Shown here in pieces: positions 1-4,985 of a stretch of DNA of 6,353 nt (its first letter is position 1; each line of letters opens with the position of its first letter). A model generated the notes under the pieces. It did not search any database. It saw only the letters and a program-made list of their open reading frames with translations, and had not been told where the DNA came from. Made by a program: the position numbers and the translations under genes. Location: the NCBI GenBank assembly GCA_015657395.1, contig JADLKI010000008.1, forward strand, positions 371,694 to 378,046, in the 5' to 3' direction. The stretch comes from Spirochaetales bacterium. Lineage in GTDB: Bacteria > Spirochaetota > Spirochaetia > Treponematales > Rectinemataceae.

Positions 1-70
1 TGCCGGAAAAGGACGATCATCAAATAATATGGGGCAAGTCATGAAAATCACCATTCATTTTTTCCCAATG

Positions 71-96
71 CATAATTATCAAAATCCATAATTGTC
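71..96 (+). repeat. Tandem direct repeat, possible regulator site
   Basis: CATAATTATC (71-80) recurs as CATAATTGTC (87-96), a 9/10 match with a 16-nt period, about 60-90 nt upstream of the kinase start. Paired short direct repeats upstream of two-component genes are often binding sites for the cognate regulator. That role is inference; the repeat itself is seen directly. In AT-rich DNA a repeat of this length could also arise by chance. Confidence 0.35.
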
Positions 97-140
97 CTCC
101 CACGGAAAGTGATAATAAATTCAATACTGGGGAAGTAGAT

Positions 141-150
141 AGAAAGGAGG
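141..150 (+). promoter_or_regulatory. Shine-Dalgarno site that fixes the GTG start
   Basis: AGAAAGGAGG is a strong ribosome-binding sequence ending 7 nt before the GTG at 158. It decides the start of the histidine kinase gene, which has no ATG near this position. Confidence 0.85.
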
Positions 151-157
151 ACAAACG

Positions 158-1204
158 GTGTCTACCCGCAGGGAGACTTCTCATTTACCTTCTGCCGGGT
201 ACGATGAGCACAGTCTTGATGATTTTCTCAGCAATACAGATGCAATAATTCTTGTTCTGAACCCGCGGACGATGCAGATTGAGAAGGCGAGCAGGGGAGC
301 GGTCGAATTCTACGGTTGGCCACGGGGAGAGCTCATCGGGAAAAAGATTGGCGATATCGAACTGCTCGATGAGGCATCGATCAGGAAGAACTTCCAGAAG
401 GTATTGTCCTCCCAGCAGAGGCATTTTTTTCTCAAACACCGCACTGCGGATGGAAAGATCGCCGACATGGAAGTCTTCGTGGACTTCCTGCATCAGGAAC
501 AGCAGCCGCTGCTGTGTTCGGTCATGTACGACACCACCGAAAAGAGGCGGAGCGAAGACAGACTCCGGAAGCTCTCTCTGGAGATCACCCGGATCGAAGA
601 GCGGGAGCGTAAACAGTTCGCCTCCTATCTGCACGATGAGGTCGGCCAGAACCTCGCCATGATGAAGATGAAGCTGGAGGCAATATCCTATTCTCCTCCG
701 GCGCCTTTGTCCGGCCATGAATTCGATCAAGTGTACGACCTTATCGACCGGACCATAGAACAGACCCGCAGCATGATCTTCGATCTGAGCCCTCCCGTGC
801 TCTACAGGTTTGGATTGTCGAGTGCCCTCCGCAATGAAGGAGAGAAAATCTGCCGGGAGAATGGCCTAGAGTTCGTGTTTACCGGCGAAGAAGTCTCTTC
901 CATGCCCGACGACGAAAGAATTCTTATTTACCGCTGCGCCCAGGAGCTGATGCGGAACTGTGTCCGTCATGCCAGGGCGAGCCGCATGGAGCTCTCGCTT
1001 CGGAACGAAGGTGCGCGGATAGTGCTTCGCCTCGTCGATAACGGCATTGGCTTCGATGTGGCCAGTCTCGACAAAAATAGGACATACCGGGGTTTCGGGC
1101 TTTTTAGTGTGAGGGAACGCATTCGGGCCATAGGGGGAGCGCTGACCATAGAATCCCGGATGGGGGAGGGTACCTACATTGACCTTATCGCTCCCATCAA
1201 TTGA
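158..1204 (+). CDS. Cytoplasmic PAS-domain sensor histidine kinase (HisKA_3/NarX class)
   Basis: Predicted to autophosphorylate on histidine and pass the phosphate to the response regulator encoded 9 nt downstream. The 348-residue product has no hydrophobic membrane segment and no signal peptide, so it should sense an internal cue. Residues about 22-130 form a PAS domain (YGWPRGELIGK near 52-62). A helical linker follows, then the HisKA_3 dimerisation domain with the phospho-accepting His159 in YLHDEVGQNL. The D160-x3-Q164 pattern there matches the phosphatase motif of this family. The C-terminal HATPase_c domain shows the N box (ELMRNCVRHA, Asn267), the G1 box DNGIGFD (294-300) and the G2 box GFGLFSVRERI (from 312), all intact. 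GTG is the start because of the strong AGAAAGGAGG site upstream. The PAS ligand or cofactor cannot be told from sequence; no haem- or flavin-specific motif was recognised. Family assignment is firm, signal unknown. Confidence 0.95.
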   Translation: MSTRRETSHLPSAGYDEHSLDDFLSNTDAIILVLNPRTMQIEKASRGAVEFYGWPRGELIGKKIGDIELLDEASIRKNFQKVLSSQQRHFFLKHRTADGKIADMEVFVDFLHQEQQPLLCSVMYDTTEKRRSEDRLRKLSLEITRIEERERKQFASYLHDEVGQNLAMMKMKLEAISYSPPAPLSGHEFDQVYDLIDRTIEQTRSMIFDLSPPVLYRFGLSSALRNEGEKICRENGLEFVFTGEEVSSMPDDERILIYRCAQELMRNCVRHARASRMELSLRNEGARIVLRLVDNGIGFDVASLDKNRTYRGFGLFSVRERIRAIGGALTIESRMGEGTYIDLIAPIN

Positions 1205-1213
1205 GTATGCGTT

Positions 1214-1870
1214 ATGGTGAGGATTCTCATCGCGGACGACCACAAACTGATGCGGGAAGGCCTCAAACTCTTGTTTGAAAGCCAGCGGGGCTACATTGTT
1301 GTCGCCGAAGCCGAGGATGGCATAGAGGCTGTTCGCCTCACACTTGAACATCGTCCGGATGTCGTTCTGATGGATGTCGGCATGCCTTGTCTCAATGGCA
1401 TTGAAGCGACGCGGAGGATCCACGAAAAGGCGCCGGAATCGAAAGTGCTGGCCCTCTCGATGCACACTGACCGTCAGTTTGCCCAGAATATGTTCAGGGC
1501 CGGAGCAGCGGGCTATGTGCTGAAAGGGGCCAGTTTTAAGGAACTTCTGGAAGCGGTTATATCGGTCACCAGCGGCCGTCGCTATATCAGCCACTCCGTG
1601 AAGGAAATGCTGCTCGACGATTACATTGACAATCTCAGTCAATATTCTCAGGCGGAGAAGGACCCTTTGTCGAGCCGCGAGCGCGAGGTGCTCCAGCTGT
1701 TGGCCGAGGGCAAGAGCAACAAGGAAATCGCCGGCATTCTCTGCGTGACGGTCAACACGATCGATGCCCACCGCAAGCATATTTCCGACAAGCTTGGGCT
1801 CAAGAGCATCGCCGAACTCACAAAGTATGCCATATCGCACGGGATCACCTCGGTGGAGACGCGGAGCTGA
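1214..1870 (+). CDS. NarL/FixJ-family DNA-binding response regulator
   Basis: A 218-residue transcription regulator, predicted partner of the upstream kinase. The receiver domain (about 3-120) has the acidic pair Asp8/Asp9, phospho-acceptor Asp54 in VLMDVGMP, the switch Ser82 and the conserved Lys104 in YVLKGAS. After a linker of about 30 residues, a LuxR-type helix-turn-helix occupies about 150-212 (LSSREREVLQLLAEGKSNKEIA, then VNTIDAHRKHISDKLGL). Nothing is missing, so phosphorylation-dependent dimerisation and DNA binding are expected. The start lies 9 nt after the kinase stop with no good Shine-Dalgarno sequence between them, which suggests translational coupling; GTG at 1217 is an alternative start that would lose one residue. 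Target genes are unknown; the leader at 1-157 and the gap before the HD-GYP gene are natural candidates. Confidence 0.95.
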   Translation: MVRILIADDHKLMREGLKLLFESQRGYIVVAEAEDGIEAVRLTLEHRPDVVLMDVGMPCLNGIEATRRIHEKAPESKVLALSMHTDRQFAQNMFRAGAAGYVLKGASFKELLEAVISVTSGRRYISHSVKEMLLDDYIDNLSQYSQAEKDPLSSREREVLQLLAEGKSNKEIAGILCVTVNTIDAHRKHISDKLGLKSIAELTKYAISHGITSVETRS

Positions 1871-2023
1871 CATACGGTTTTTCCTTCACAACGTCCATGC
1901 TGTGAATTTAATGTCTTCATTTTTTTTGCCTTTTTTCTTCATGTTTTTACCATGGAAAATTGTGGTAATCGGTAATAGAAGTGAGGCAAAAAGAGAAAGA
2001 TCATAACGTAGGAAGGGGATGCC
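1871..2023 (+). promoter_or_regulatory. Pyrimidine-rich spacer with two inverted repeats between regulator and HD-GYP gene
   Basis: No gene is seen. Two short dyads flank a thymine-rich run. The first is TTCACA (1885-1890), 10 nt, TGTGAA (1901-1906). It is followed, though not immediately, by a T run at about 1920-1927, so it could be a weak terminator for the regulator gene. The second is TTACCA (1947-1952), 10 nt, TGGTAA (1963-1968). It overlaps a GGTAATCGGTAAT direct repeat (1964-1976), and its position before the HD-GYP gene suits an operator. No convincing -35/-10 pair was found. A Shine-Dalgarno site (GGAAGGGG, 2011-2018) precedes the HD-GYP ATG. Confidence 0.35.
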
Positions 2024-2878
2024 ATGAAAGCTGGGGATGCAAAGCGTTTCTGTCGGACAGTTACTGAGGGGGGAAAGACTTGGAACACGGATGCCTGTAC
2101 CGGCAGACTTGCTGCCCGGGTGCGACGGGAGATAGACATCCTCAAGATAACTGCGATCAGAGAGACTCTGTCCAAACTTTATGCCTCCTGCCCTTTGGAG
2201 GACAAACTCCTGCTCGATTGCTACACGAGAGTAACGGATCTGCTCGATACAGAGCATTGTACCGCCGAAGTTATCGATGATATGTATGCGGTCTATGCAG
2301 TCGTCAAAATGCTCCAGACCCGCTTCCCGACGATGCTTCCCCACGTCCACCGTGTGAGTGCAGTCTGCATGGATCTCGGAAAGACGATGGGCTTTGTACC
2401 CCGCGATGTGTCGGTCATCGGCGCATTGGGGGTTCTGCACGATGCCGGCAAATTGGGCATCAGCGATGCCGTTTTATTCAAACAGGGTCCCCTGACAGCC
2501 CTGGAATGGGAAGACATCAGACGACACTCCGCGATCGGGTACGAACTGATACGGCCGATTGGCGGAATCTCGGAACTGGCGGATTTGATTCTGGCCCATC
2601 ATGAGCGCTGGGATGGTCATGGATACCCGCGGGGTCTGAAAAAGGAAGAGATTCCCCTCTTTTCCAGGATTCTCACTCTTGCCGACAGCATCGATGCGAT
2701 GATCAGCGACAGATTTTACCGCAAGGCGCTGTCGCCTCCACAGATCGTGGCAGAGATCGAGTGCTGCAGCGGAAACCAGTTTGATCCCACGGTGGTGGAG
2801 GCGTTCTTCGACATGATCCGCGAAAACCGCCACACACTATCATTTCTATCCCCCTTGCACGATGCAGTCATGAAATAG
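2024..2878 (+). CDS. HD-GYP domain protein, predicted cyclic-di-GMP phosphodiesterase
   Basis: The 284-residue product has a C-terminal HD-GYP domain (about 100-270), a family that hydrolyses cyclic di-GMP through a metal centre. Visible signature residues are His107 (HVHRV), His139-Asp140 in LHDAGKLGI with Lys143, His168 in RRHSAIGYELI, His192-His193 in HHERWDGHGYPRG, and Asp221 in LADSIDAM. The GYP triad is intact at 200-202. The position four residues before His107 is Thr103. Trinuclear members of the family carry a metal-binding Glu there, so a two-metal site is more likely here (inference). Residues 1-95 match no domain I recognise, are mostly helical in character and lack membrane segments; there is no receiver domain. 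GGAAGGGG upstream supports the ATG start. The protein lies downstream of the kinase-regulator pair on the same strand, so it may be a target or partner of that system. Catalytic activity is predicted, not shown. Confidence 0.9.
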   Translation: MKAGDAKRFCRTVTEGGKTWNTDACTGRLAARVRREIDILKITAIRETLSKLYASCPLEDKLLLDCYTRVTDLLDTEHCTAEVIDDMYAVYAVVKMLQTRFPTMLPHVHRVSAVCMDLGKTMGFVPRDVSVIGALGVLHDAGKLGISDAVLFKQGPLTALEWEDIRRHSAIGYELIRPIGGISELADLILAHHERWDGHGYPRGLKKEEIPLFSRILTLADSIDAMISDRFYRKALSPPQIVAEIECCSGNQFDPTVVEAFFDMIRENRHTLSFLSPLHDAVMK

Positions 2879-2978
2879 TGACAAAGCGCCCGGTACGCCA
2901 CCCTGCAAATGCCCGCAAGTGCCGCCAATTATTGTATTCATTTTATCATCCGTGAACAATAAAAAAGAATATTAAAAG

Positions 2979-2999
2979 AATCAGGAATTCTAATCAGGA
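2979..2999 (+). repeat. AATCAGGA direct repeat
   Basis: AATCAGGA occurs at 2979-2986 and again at 2992-2999, a 13-nt period, just upstream of the dehydrogenase promoter. A third partial copy (AAGGAATT) follows at about 3001-3008. It could be an activator site; the function is inferred only from position. Confidence 0.3.
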
Positions 3000-3013
3000 T
3001 AAGGAATTTTTAT

Positions 3014-3031
3014 CAACAATTCTACTTGTTG
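3014..3031 (+). promoter_or_regulatory. Inverted repeat overlapping the -35 box (candidate operator)
   Basis: CAACAA (3014-3019), 6-nt spacer, TTGTTG (3026-3031) is a perfect 6-bp dyad whose right arm is the -35 hexamer of the predicted promoter. A dimeric regulator bound here would be placed to block or recruit RNA polymerase. The dyad is seen directly; the operator role is inference. Confidence 0.4.
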
Positions 3032-3053
3032 GTTTGGGAATCGGTGGTATAAT
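3026..3053 (+). promoter_or_regulatory. Sigma-70-like promoter for the aldehyde dehydrogenase gene
   Basis: The -35 box TTGTTG (3026-3031) and the perfect -10 box TATAAT (3048-3053) are 16 nt apart. Transcription would begin near 3060, giving an untranslated leader of about 100 nt before the ATG at 3162. This is the best promoter match in the window. Confidence 0.65.
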
Positions 3054-3066
3054 TATCTGTACCGAT
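3040..3066 (+). promoter_or_regulatory. Inverted repeat bracketing the -10 box
   Basis: ATCGGT (3040-3045) and ACCGAT (3061-3066) form a perfect 6-bp dyad with a 15-nt centre that contains TATAAT. The arms flank the -10 element and predicted start point, a common place for repressor binding. The right arm would be transcribed but the left would not, so an RNA hairpin is unlikely from this promoter. Confidence 0.35.
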
Positions 3067-3074
3067 AAAAAAAT

Positions 3075-3088
3075 ATACATCCATGTAT
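3075..3088 (+). promoter_or_regulatory. 14-nt palindrome in the leader
   Basis: ATACAT-CC-ATGTAT is a near-perfect palindrome with a 2-nt centre, about 15-28 nt downstream of the predicted start point. A second short palindrome, CGTATACG, follows at 3095-3102. They may be regulator sites or, for the first, a small RNA hairpin; with only two loop bases a DNA-binding role is likelier. Confidence 0.3.
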
Positions 3089-3147
3089 TGTGTCCGTATA
3101 CGTAGAGATGGGTACAACTCGCTGTGCGATTTTAATTTTATCATATG

Positions 3148-3156
3148 GAGAGGAGG
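3148..3156 (+). promoter_or_regulatory. Shine-Dalgarno site that fixes the dehydrogenase start
   Basis: GAGAGGAGG lies 5 nt before the ATG at 3162 and is nearly ideal. It favours 3162 over the in-frame ATG at 3090, which has no comparable site. Confidence 0.85.
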
Positions 3157-3161
3157 TAGGT

Positions 3162-4634
3162 ATGACCAGGTATGTCGACGAGAACTACAAGCTCTTCATC
3201 GATGGGAAATGGGTCGAAGGCGGCGGGAAAAAGTTCGAGACACACTGTCCTGCGGACGGAAAGCTTCTCGCTACATGCGCCGAGGCGGACAAGGGCGATA
3301 TCGACAGAGCCGTGAGCGCCGCATGGCGGGCCTTTGAGACGTGGAAGGACGTGAATCCGCAGGAGCGGCAGCGCATCCTGCTCAAGATCGCCGATCTCAT
3401 GGAGGCCAACGCCGAAAAGCTCGCAATGGTCGAAACGCTGGACAACGGGAAGCCCATCCGCGAGACGCGCGCCATCGACATCCCTCTGAGCATCGATCAT
3501 TTCCGTTACTTCGCGGGCGTCGTGCGCGCCGAAGAGGGCGCGGCGACAATGATCGACAAGGACACCATGAGCCTCATCCTGCGCGAGCCGATAGGTGTTG
3601 TCGGGCAGATCATCCCCTGGAACTTCCCGCTCACCATGGCGGCGTGGAAACTGGCGCCGGCCCTGGCCGCCGGCGACTGTGTCGTTATCAAGCCTTCTTC
3701 GGAAACGCCCCTGAGCATTCTCGAGCTCGCCAAGCTGCTCGCGGAAGTGCTGCCTCCGGGGGTGGTCAATGTCGTGACCGGTCGGGGTTCCACGACGGGG
3801 AACTACATGCTCGAACACCCCGGATTCCGGAAACTCGCCTTTACGGGCTCCACGGAGGTAGGATACTCCATCGCCGAAGCCGCGGCGAAGAAAATTATCC
3901 CCGCCACCCTCGAGCTGGGCGGGAAATCCGCCAACATTTTCTTCCCCGATTGCCCATGGGAGAAGGCGATCGAAGGCCTTCAGATCGGCATTCTTTTCAA
4001 CCAGGGCCAGGTCTGCTGTGCGGGTTCGCGGGTCTTTGTGCACGAGGCGATCTACGACAAATTCCTCAAGGAAGCGGTCGCGGCCTTCGAGAAAGTGAAA
4101 GTCGGCCTGCCCTGGGAGGACGGCACTCAGATGGGGTCCCAGATCAACGAAGTGCAGGTGGAAAAAATTCTCGGCTACATCGAGGTCGGCAAAAAAGAAG
4201 GAGCCAAGGTGGCGACGGGCGGCTACCGGCTCACCGAACGCGGCCTCGACAAGGGTTGCTTTATCGCTCCGACTATTTTCACGGAAGTCAACAACAAGAT
4301 GCGTATAGCTCAGGAGGAAATATTCGGACCAGTGGTGTGCTTCATCAAGTTCAAGGACGAGGCGGACGTGATAAAGATGGCCAACGACAGCGAATACGGC
4401 CTCGGCGGCGCCGTCTGGACCAAGGATATCAACCGCGCTTTCCGAGTCGCCCGTGCGATCGAGACGGGGCGCATGTGGGTCAACAACTACAACAGCCTGC
4501 CGGCCCATGCCCCCTTCGGCGGCTACAAAAAGTCGGGCATAGGGCGCGAAACCCACAAGATGATACTCGAGCACTACACGCAGAAGAAGAACATCTTCAT
4601 AAGCCTCAGCGAGAAGAAGGTCGGCCTGTACTGA
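3162..4634 (+). CDS. NAD(P)-dependent aldehyde dehydrogenase
   Basis: A 490-residue, full-length member of the aldehyde dehydrogenase superfamily, which oxidises an aldehyde to its carboxylic acid with NAD+ or NADP+. Key residues are present: Asn154 in IPWNFPL (oxyanion site), Lys177 in IKPSSETPLS (cofactor binding), the GSTEVG turn at 229-234, general base Glu251 in LELGGKS, nucleophile Cys285 in FNQGQVCCAGSR, and Glu386 in EEIFGPVV (nicotinamide ribose contact). The ending APFGGYKKSGIGRE to KKVGLY resembles the broad acetaldehyde/AcoD-ExaC-like and ALDH1/2-like group. There is no signal peptide, so it acts in the cytoplasm. The substrate cannot be fixed from sequence; short-chain aldehydes are a reasonable guess. 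The start at 3162 is chosen for its Shine-Dalgarno site and for MTRYVDENYKLFIDGKW, a typical family N-terminus. It has its own promoter and is followed, after a hairpin, by a DUF1858-like gene. Confidence 0.96.
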   Translation: MTRYVDENYKLFIDGKWVEGGGKKFETHCPADGKLLATCAEADKGDIDRAVSAAWRAFETWKDVNPQERQRILLKIADLMEANAEKLAMVETLDNGKPIRETRAIDIPLSIDHFRYFAGVVRAEEGAATMIDKDTMSLILREPIGVVGQIIPWNFPLTMAAWKLAPALAAGDCVVIKPSSETPLSILELAKLLAEVLPPGVVNVVTGRGSTTGNYMLEHPGFRKLAFTGSTEVGYSIAEAAAKKIIPATLELGGKSANIFFPDCPWEKAIEGLQIGILFNQGQVCCAGSRVFVHEAIYDKFLKEAVAAFEKVKVGLPWEDGTQMGSQINEVQVEKILGYIEVGKKEGAKVATGGYRLTERGLDKGCFIAPTIFTEVNNKMRIAQEEIFGPVVCFIKFKDEADVIKMANDSEYGLGGAVWTKDINRAFRVARAIETGRMWVNNYNSLPAHAPFGGYKKSGIGRETHKMILEHYTQKKNIFISLSEKKVGLY

Positions 4635-4644
4635 TCGGCCTTTT

Positions 4645-4672
4645 GGGGCTGTCCGGAAAGCCGGACGGCCCC
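4645..4672 (+). terminator. Strong GC-rich hairpin after the dehydrogenase (terminator or attenuator)
   Basis: GGGGCTGTCCGG (4645-4656), loop AAAG, CCGGACGGCCCC (4661-4672) pair over 12 positions with one T-G wobble. The hairpin begins 10 nt after the dehydrogenase stop codon. The 3' side is GATTCATT, not a clean thymine run, so full intrinsic termination is doubtful. It may instead lower read-through into the next gene or protect the dehydrogenase mRNA end. The structure is clear; its effect is inference. Confidence 0.5.
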
Positions 4673-4693
4673 GATTCATTGACGTATGGCATT

Positions 4694-4903
4694 ATGCGTA
4701 TCACAAAGGATACCCAAGTCGAAGAGATAGTGAAAATCAGGGGCGTGGTCTCTTATTTCATCCAGCACGGTGTTTCTCCCATCAGTTGCTCGGGCGCCTT
4801 TCCCCAGAGTCTGGGGAATCTGCTGAGCATCAAGAAGGTGGCAGATCCCGATGCCTTTATTGAGGGGCTGAATGCATATATAGAGGATCAGGCGCAGAAA
4901 TAG
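4694..4903 (+). CDS. Small DUF1858-like protein
   Basis: A 69-residue protein starting MRITKDTQVEEIV and continuing with YFIQHGVSPISCSG, SLGNLLSIKKV and FIEGLNAYIE. This layout (an I-T-K-D-type start, a helix, a G-x-x-C turn, a second helix with SL, and a closing LN motif) is that of the DUF1858/ScdA-N-like fold, often found as a small stand-alone protein or fused to redox or iron-sulfur proteins. Only one cysteine (Cys32) is present, so it probably does not bind a metal cluster alone. The function is unknown. It lies 59 nt behind the aldehyde dehydrogenase stop on the same strand, with the hairpin between, so it may be co-transcribed. No strong Shine-Dalgarno site precedes the ATG. That start is chosen because it matches the family N-terminus; TTG at 4679 is a weaker alternative. 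Its frame stays open back through the dehydrogenase gene, but that upstream translation is not protein-like. Confidence 0.75.
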   Translation: MRITKDTQVEEIVKIRGVVSYFIQHGVSPISCSGAFPQSLGNLLSIKKVADPDAFIEGLNAYIEDQAQK

Positions 4904-4927
4904 AAAGACAGGAAGAGTCCGGCCAAT

Positions 4928-4968
4928 CGCGGCTGTAATTTGCATGGCTGTGCAATTGCTCTGTCGCG
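4928..4968. terminator. Imperfect dyad in the convergent gap
   Basis: The 82-nt gap between the two convergent transcripts contains TTGCA (4940-4944), loop TGGCTG, TGCAA (4951-4955). It can be extended by GTAA/TTGC pairing with one bulge and, beyond an internal loop, by CGCG (4928-4931) with CGCG (4965-4968). A bidirectional terminator is expected here, but no thymine run follows on either strand. The assignment is weak. Confidence 0.2.
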
Positions 4969-4985
4969 CCGTGCTGCTGGGGAGG

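Larger units (their letters stand above)
1..157 (+). promoter_or_regulatory. AT-rich leader upstream of the histidine kinase gene
   Basis: No gene can be supported here. All three forward frames stop early: the first closes with TAA at 25-27 and the third with TGA at 40-42, so the extreme left edge could be the tail of an upstream gene, but nothing recognisable is encoded. The stretch is AT-rich compared with the genes. It contains a tandem CATAATT(A/G)TC repeat (71-96) and a TGATAATAAAT segment (110-120) that could serve as an extended -10 element. No well-spaced -35 box goes with it: TTGTCC at 92-97 is only about 13-15 nt away. The promoter of the kinase-regulator pair is therefore presumed to be here but is not pinned down. 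Confidence 0.4.
2879..3161 (+). promoter_or_regulatory. AT-rich control region upstream of aldehyde dehydrogenase
   Basis: No gene is supported in these 283 nt. The first 45 nt after the HD-GYP stop are GC-rich without a clear terminator. From about 2925 the sequence becomes strongly AT-rich. It contains an imperfect dyad (TTATTG 2929-2934 with TTCA 2937-2940, pairing with TGAACAATAA 2953-2962), a direct repeat AATCAGGA, a sigma-70-like promoter, several palindromes and a leader of about 100 nt before the dehydrogenase ATG. An in-frame ATG at 3090 would extend the dehydrogenase by 24 residues, but it has no ribosome-binding site and the extension does not resemble the family N-terminus. Confidence 0.6.

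Noticed and set aside
866..1873. A 335-codon open frame on the minus strand opposite the kinase and regulator
   Set aside because: It spans two well-supported plus-strand genes and their junction, and its translation has no recognisable motif.
1885..1906. TTCACA-N10-TGTGAA as a CRP/FNR-type site
   Set aside because: The half-site order is reversed relative to TGTGA-N6-TCACA and the spacing differs, so it does not match that consensus.
2929..2962. TTATTG...CAATAA dyad as terminator of the HD-GYP gene
   Set aside because: The stem is AT-rich with a bulge and a 12-nt loop, and no thymine run follows; it is not a convincing intrinsic terminator.
3090..3161. 24-residue N-terminal extension of the aldehyde dehydrogenase from ATG 3090
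   Set aside because: No ribosome-binding site precedes ATG 3090, the extension does not fit the family N-terminus, and ATG 3162 has a near-ideal Shine-Dalgarno sequence.
3054..3161. Riboswitch in the ~100-nt dehydrogenase leader
   Set aside because: No conserved riboswitch core or multi-helix fold could be recognised; only short palindromes are present.
3141..4679. A 512-codon open frame on the minus strand opposite the aldehyde dehydrogenase
   Set aside because: It mirrors the codon pattern of the dehydrogenase gene in GC-rich DNA, has no recognisable domain and no ribosome-binding site; the plus-strand gene has every family motif.
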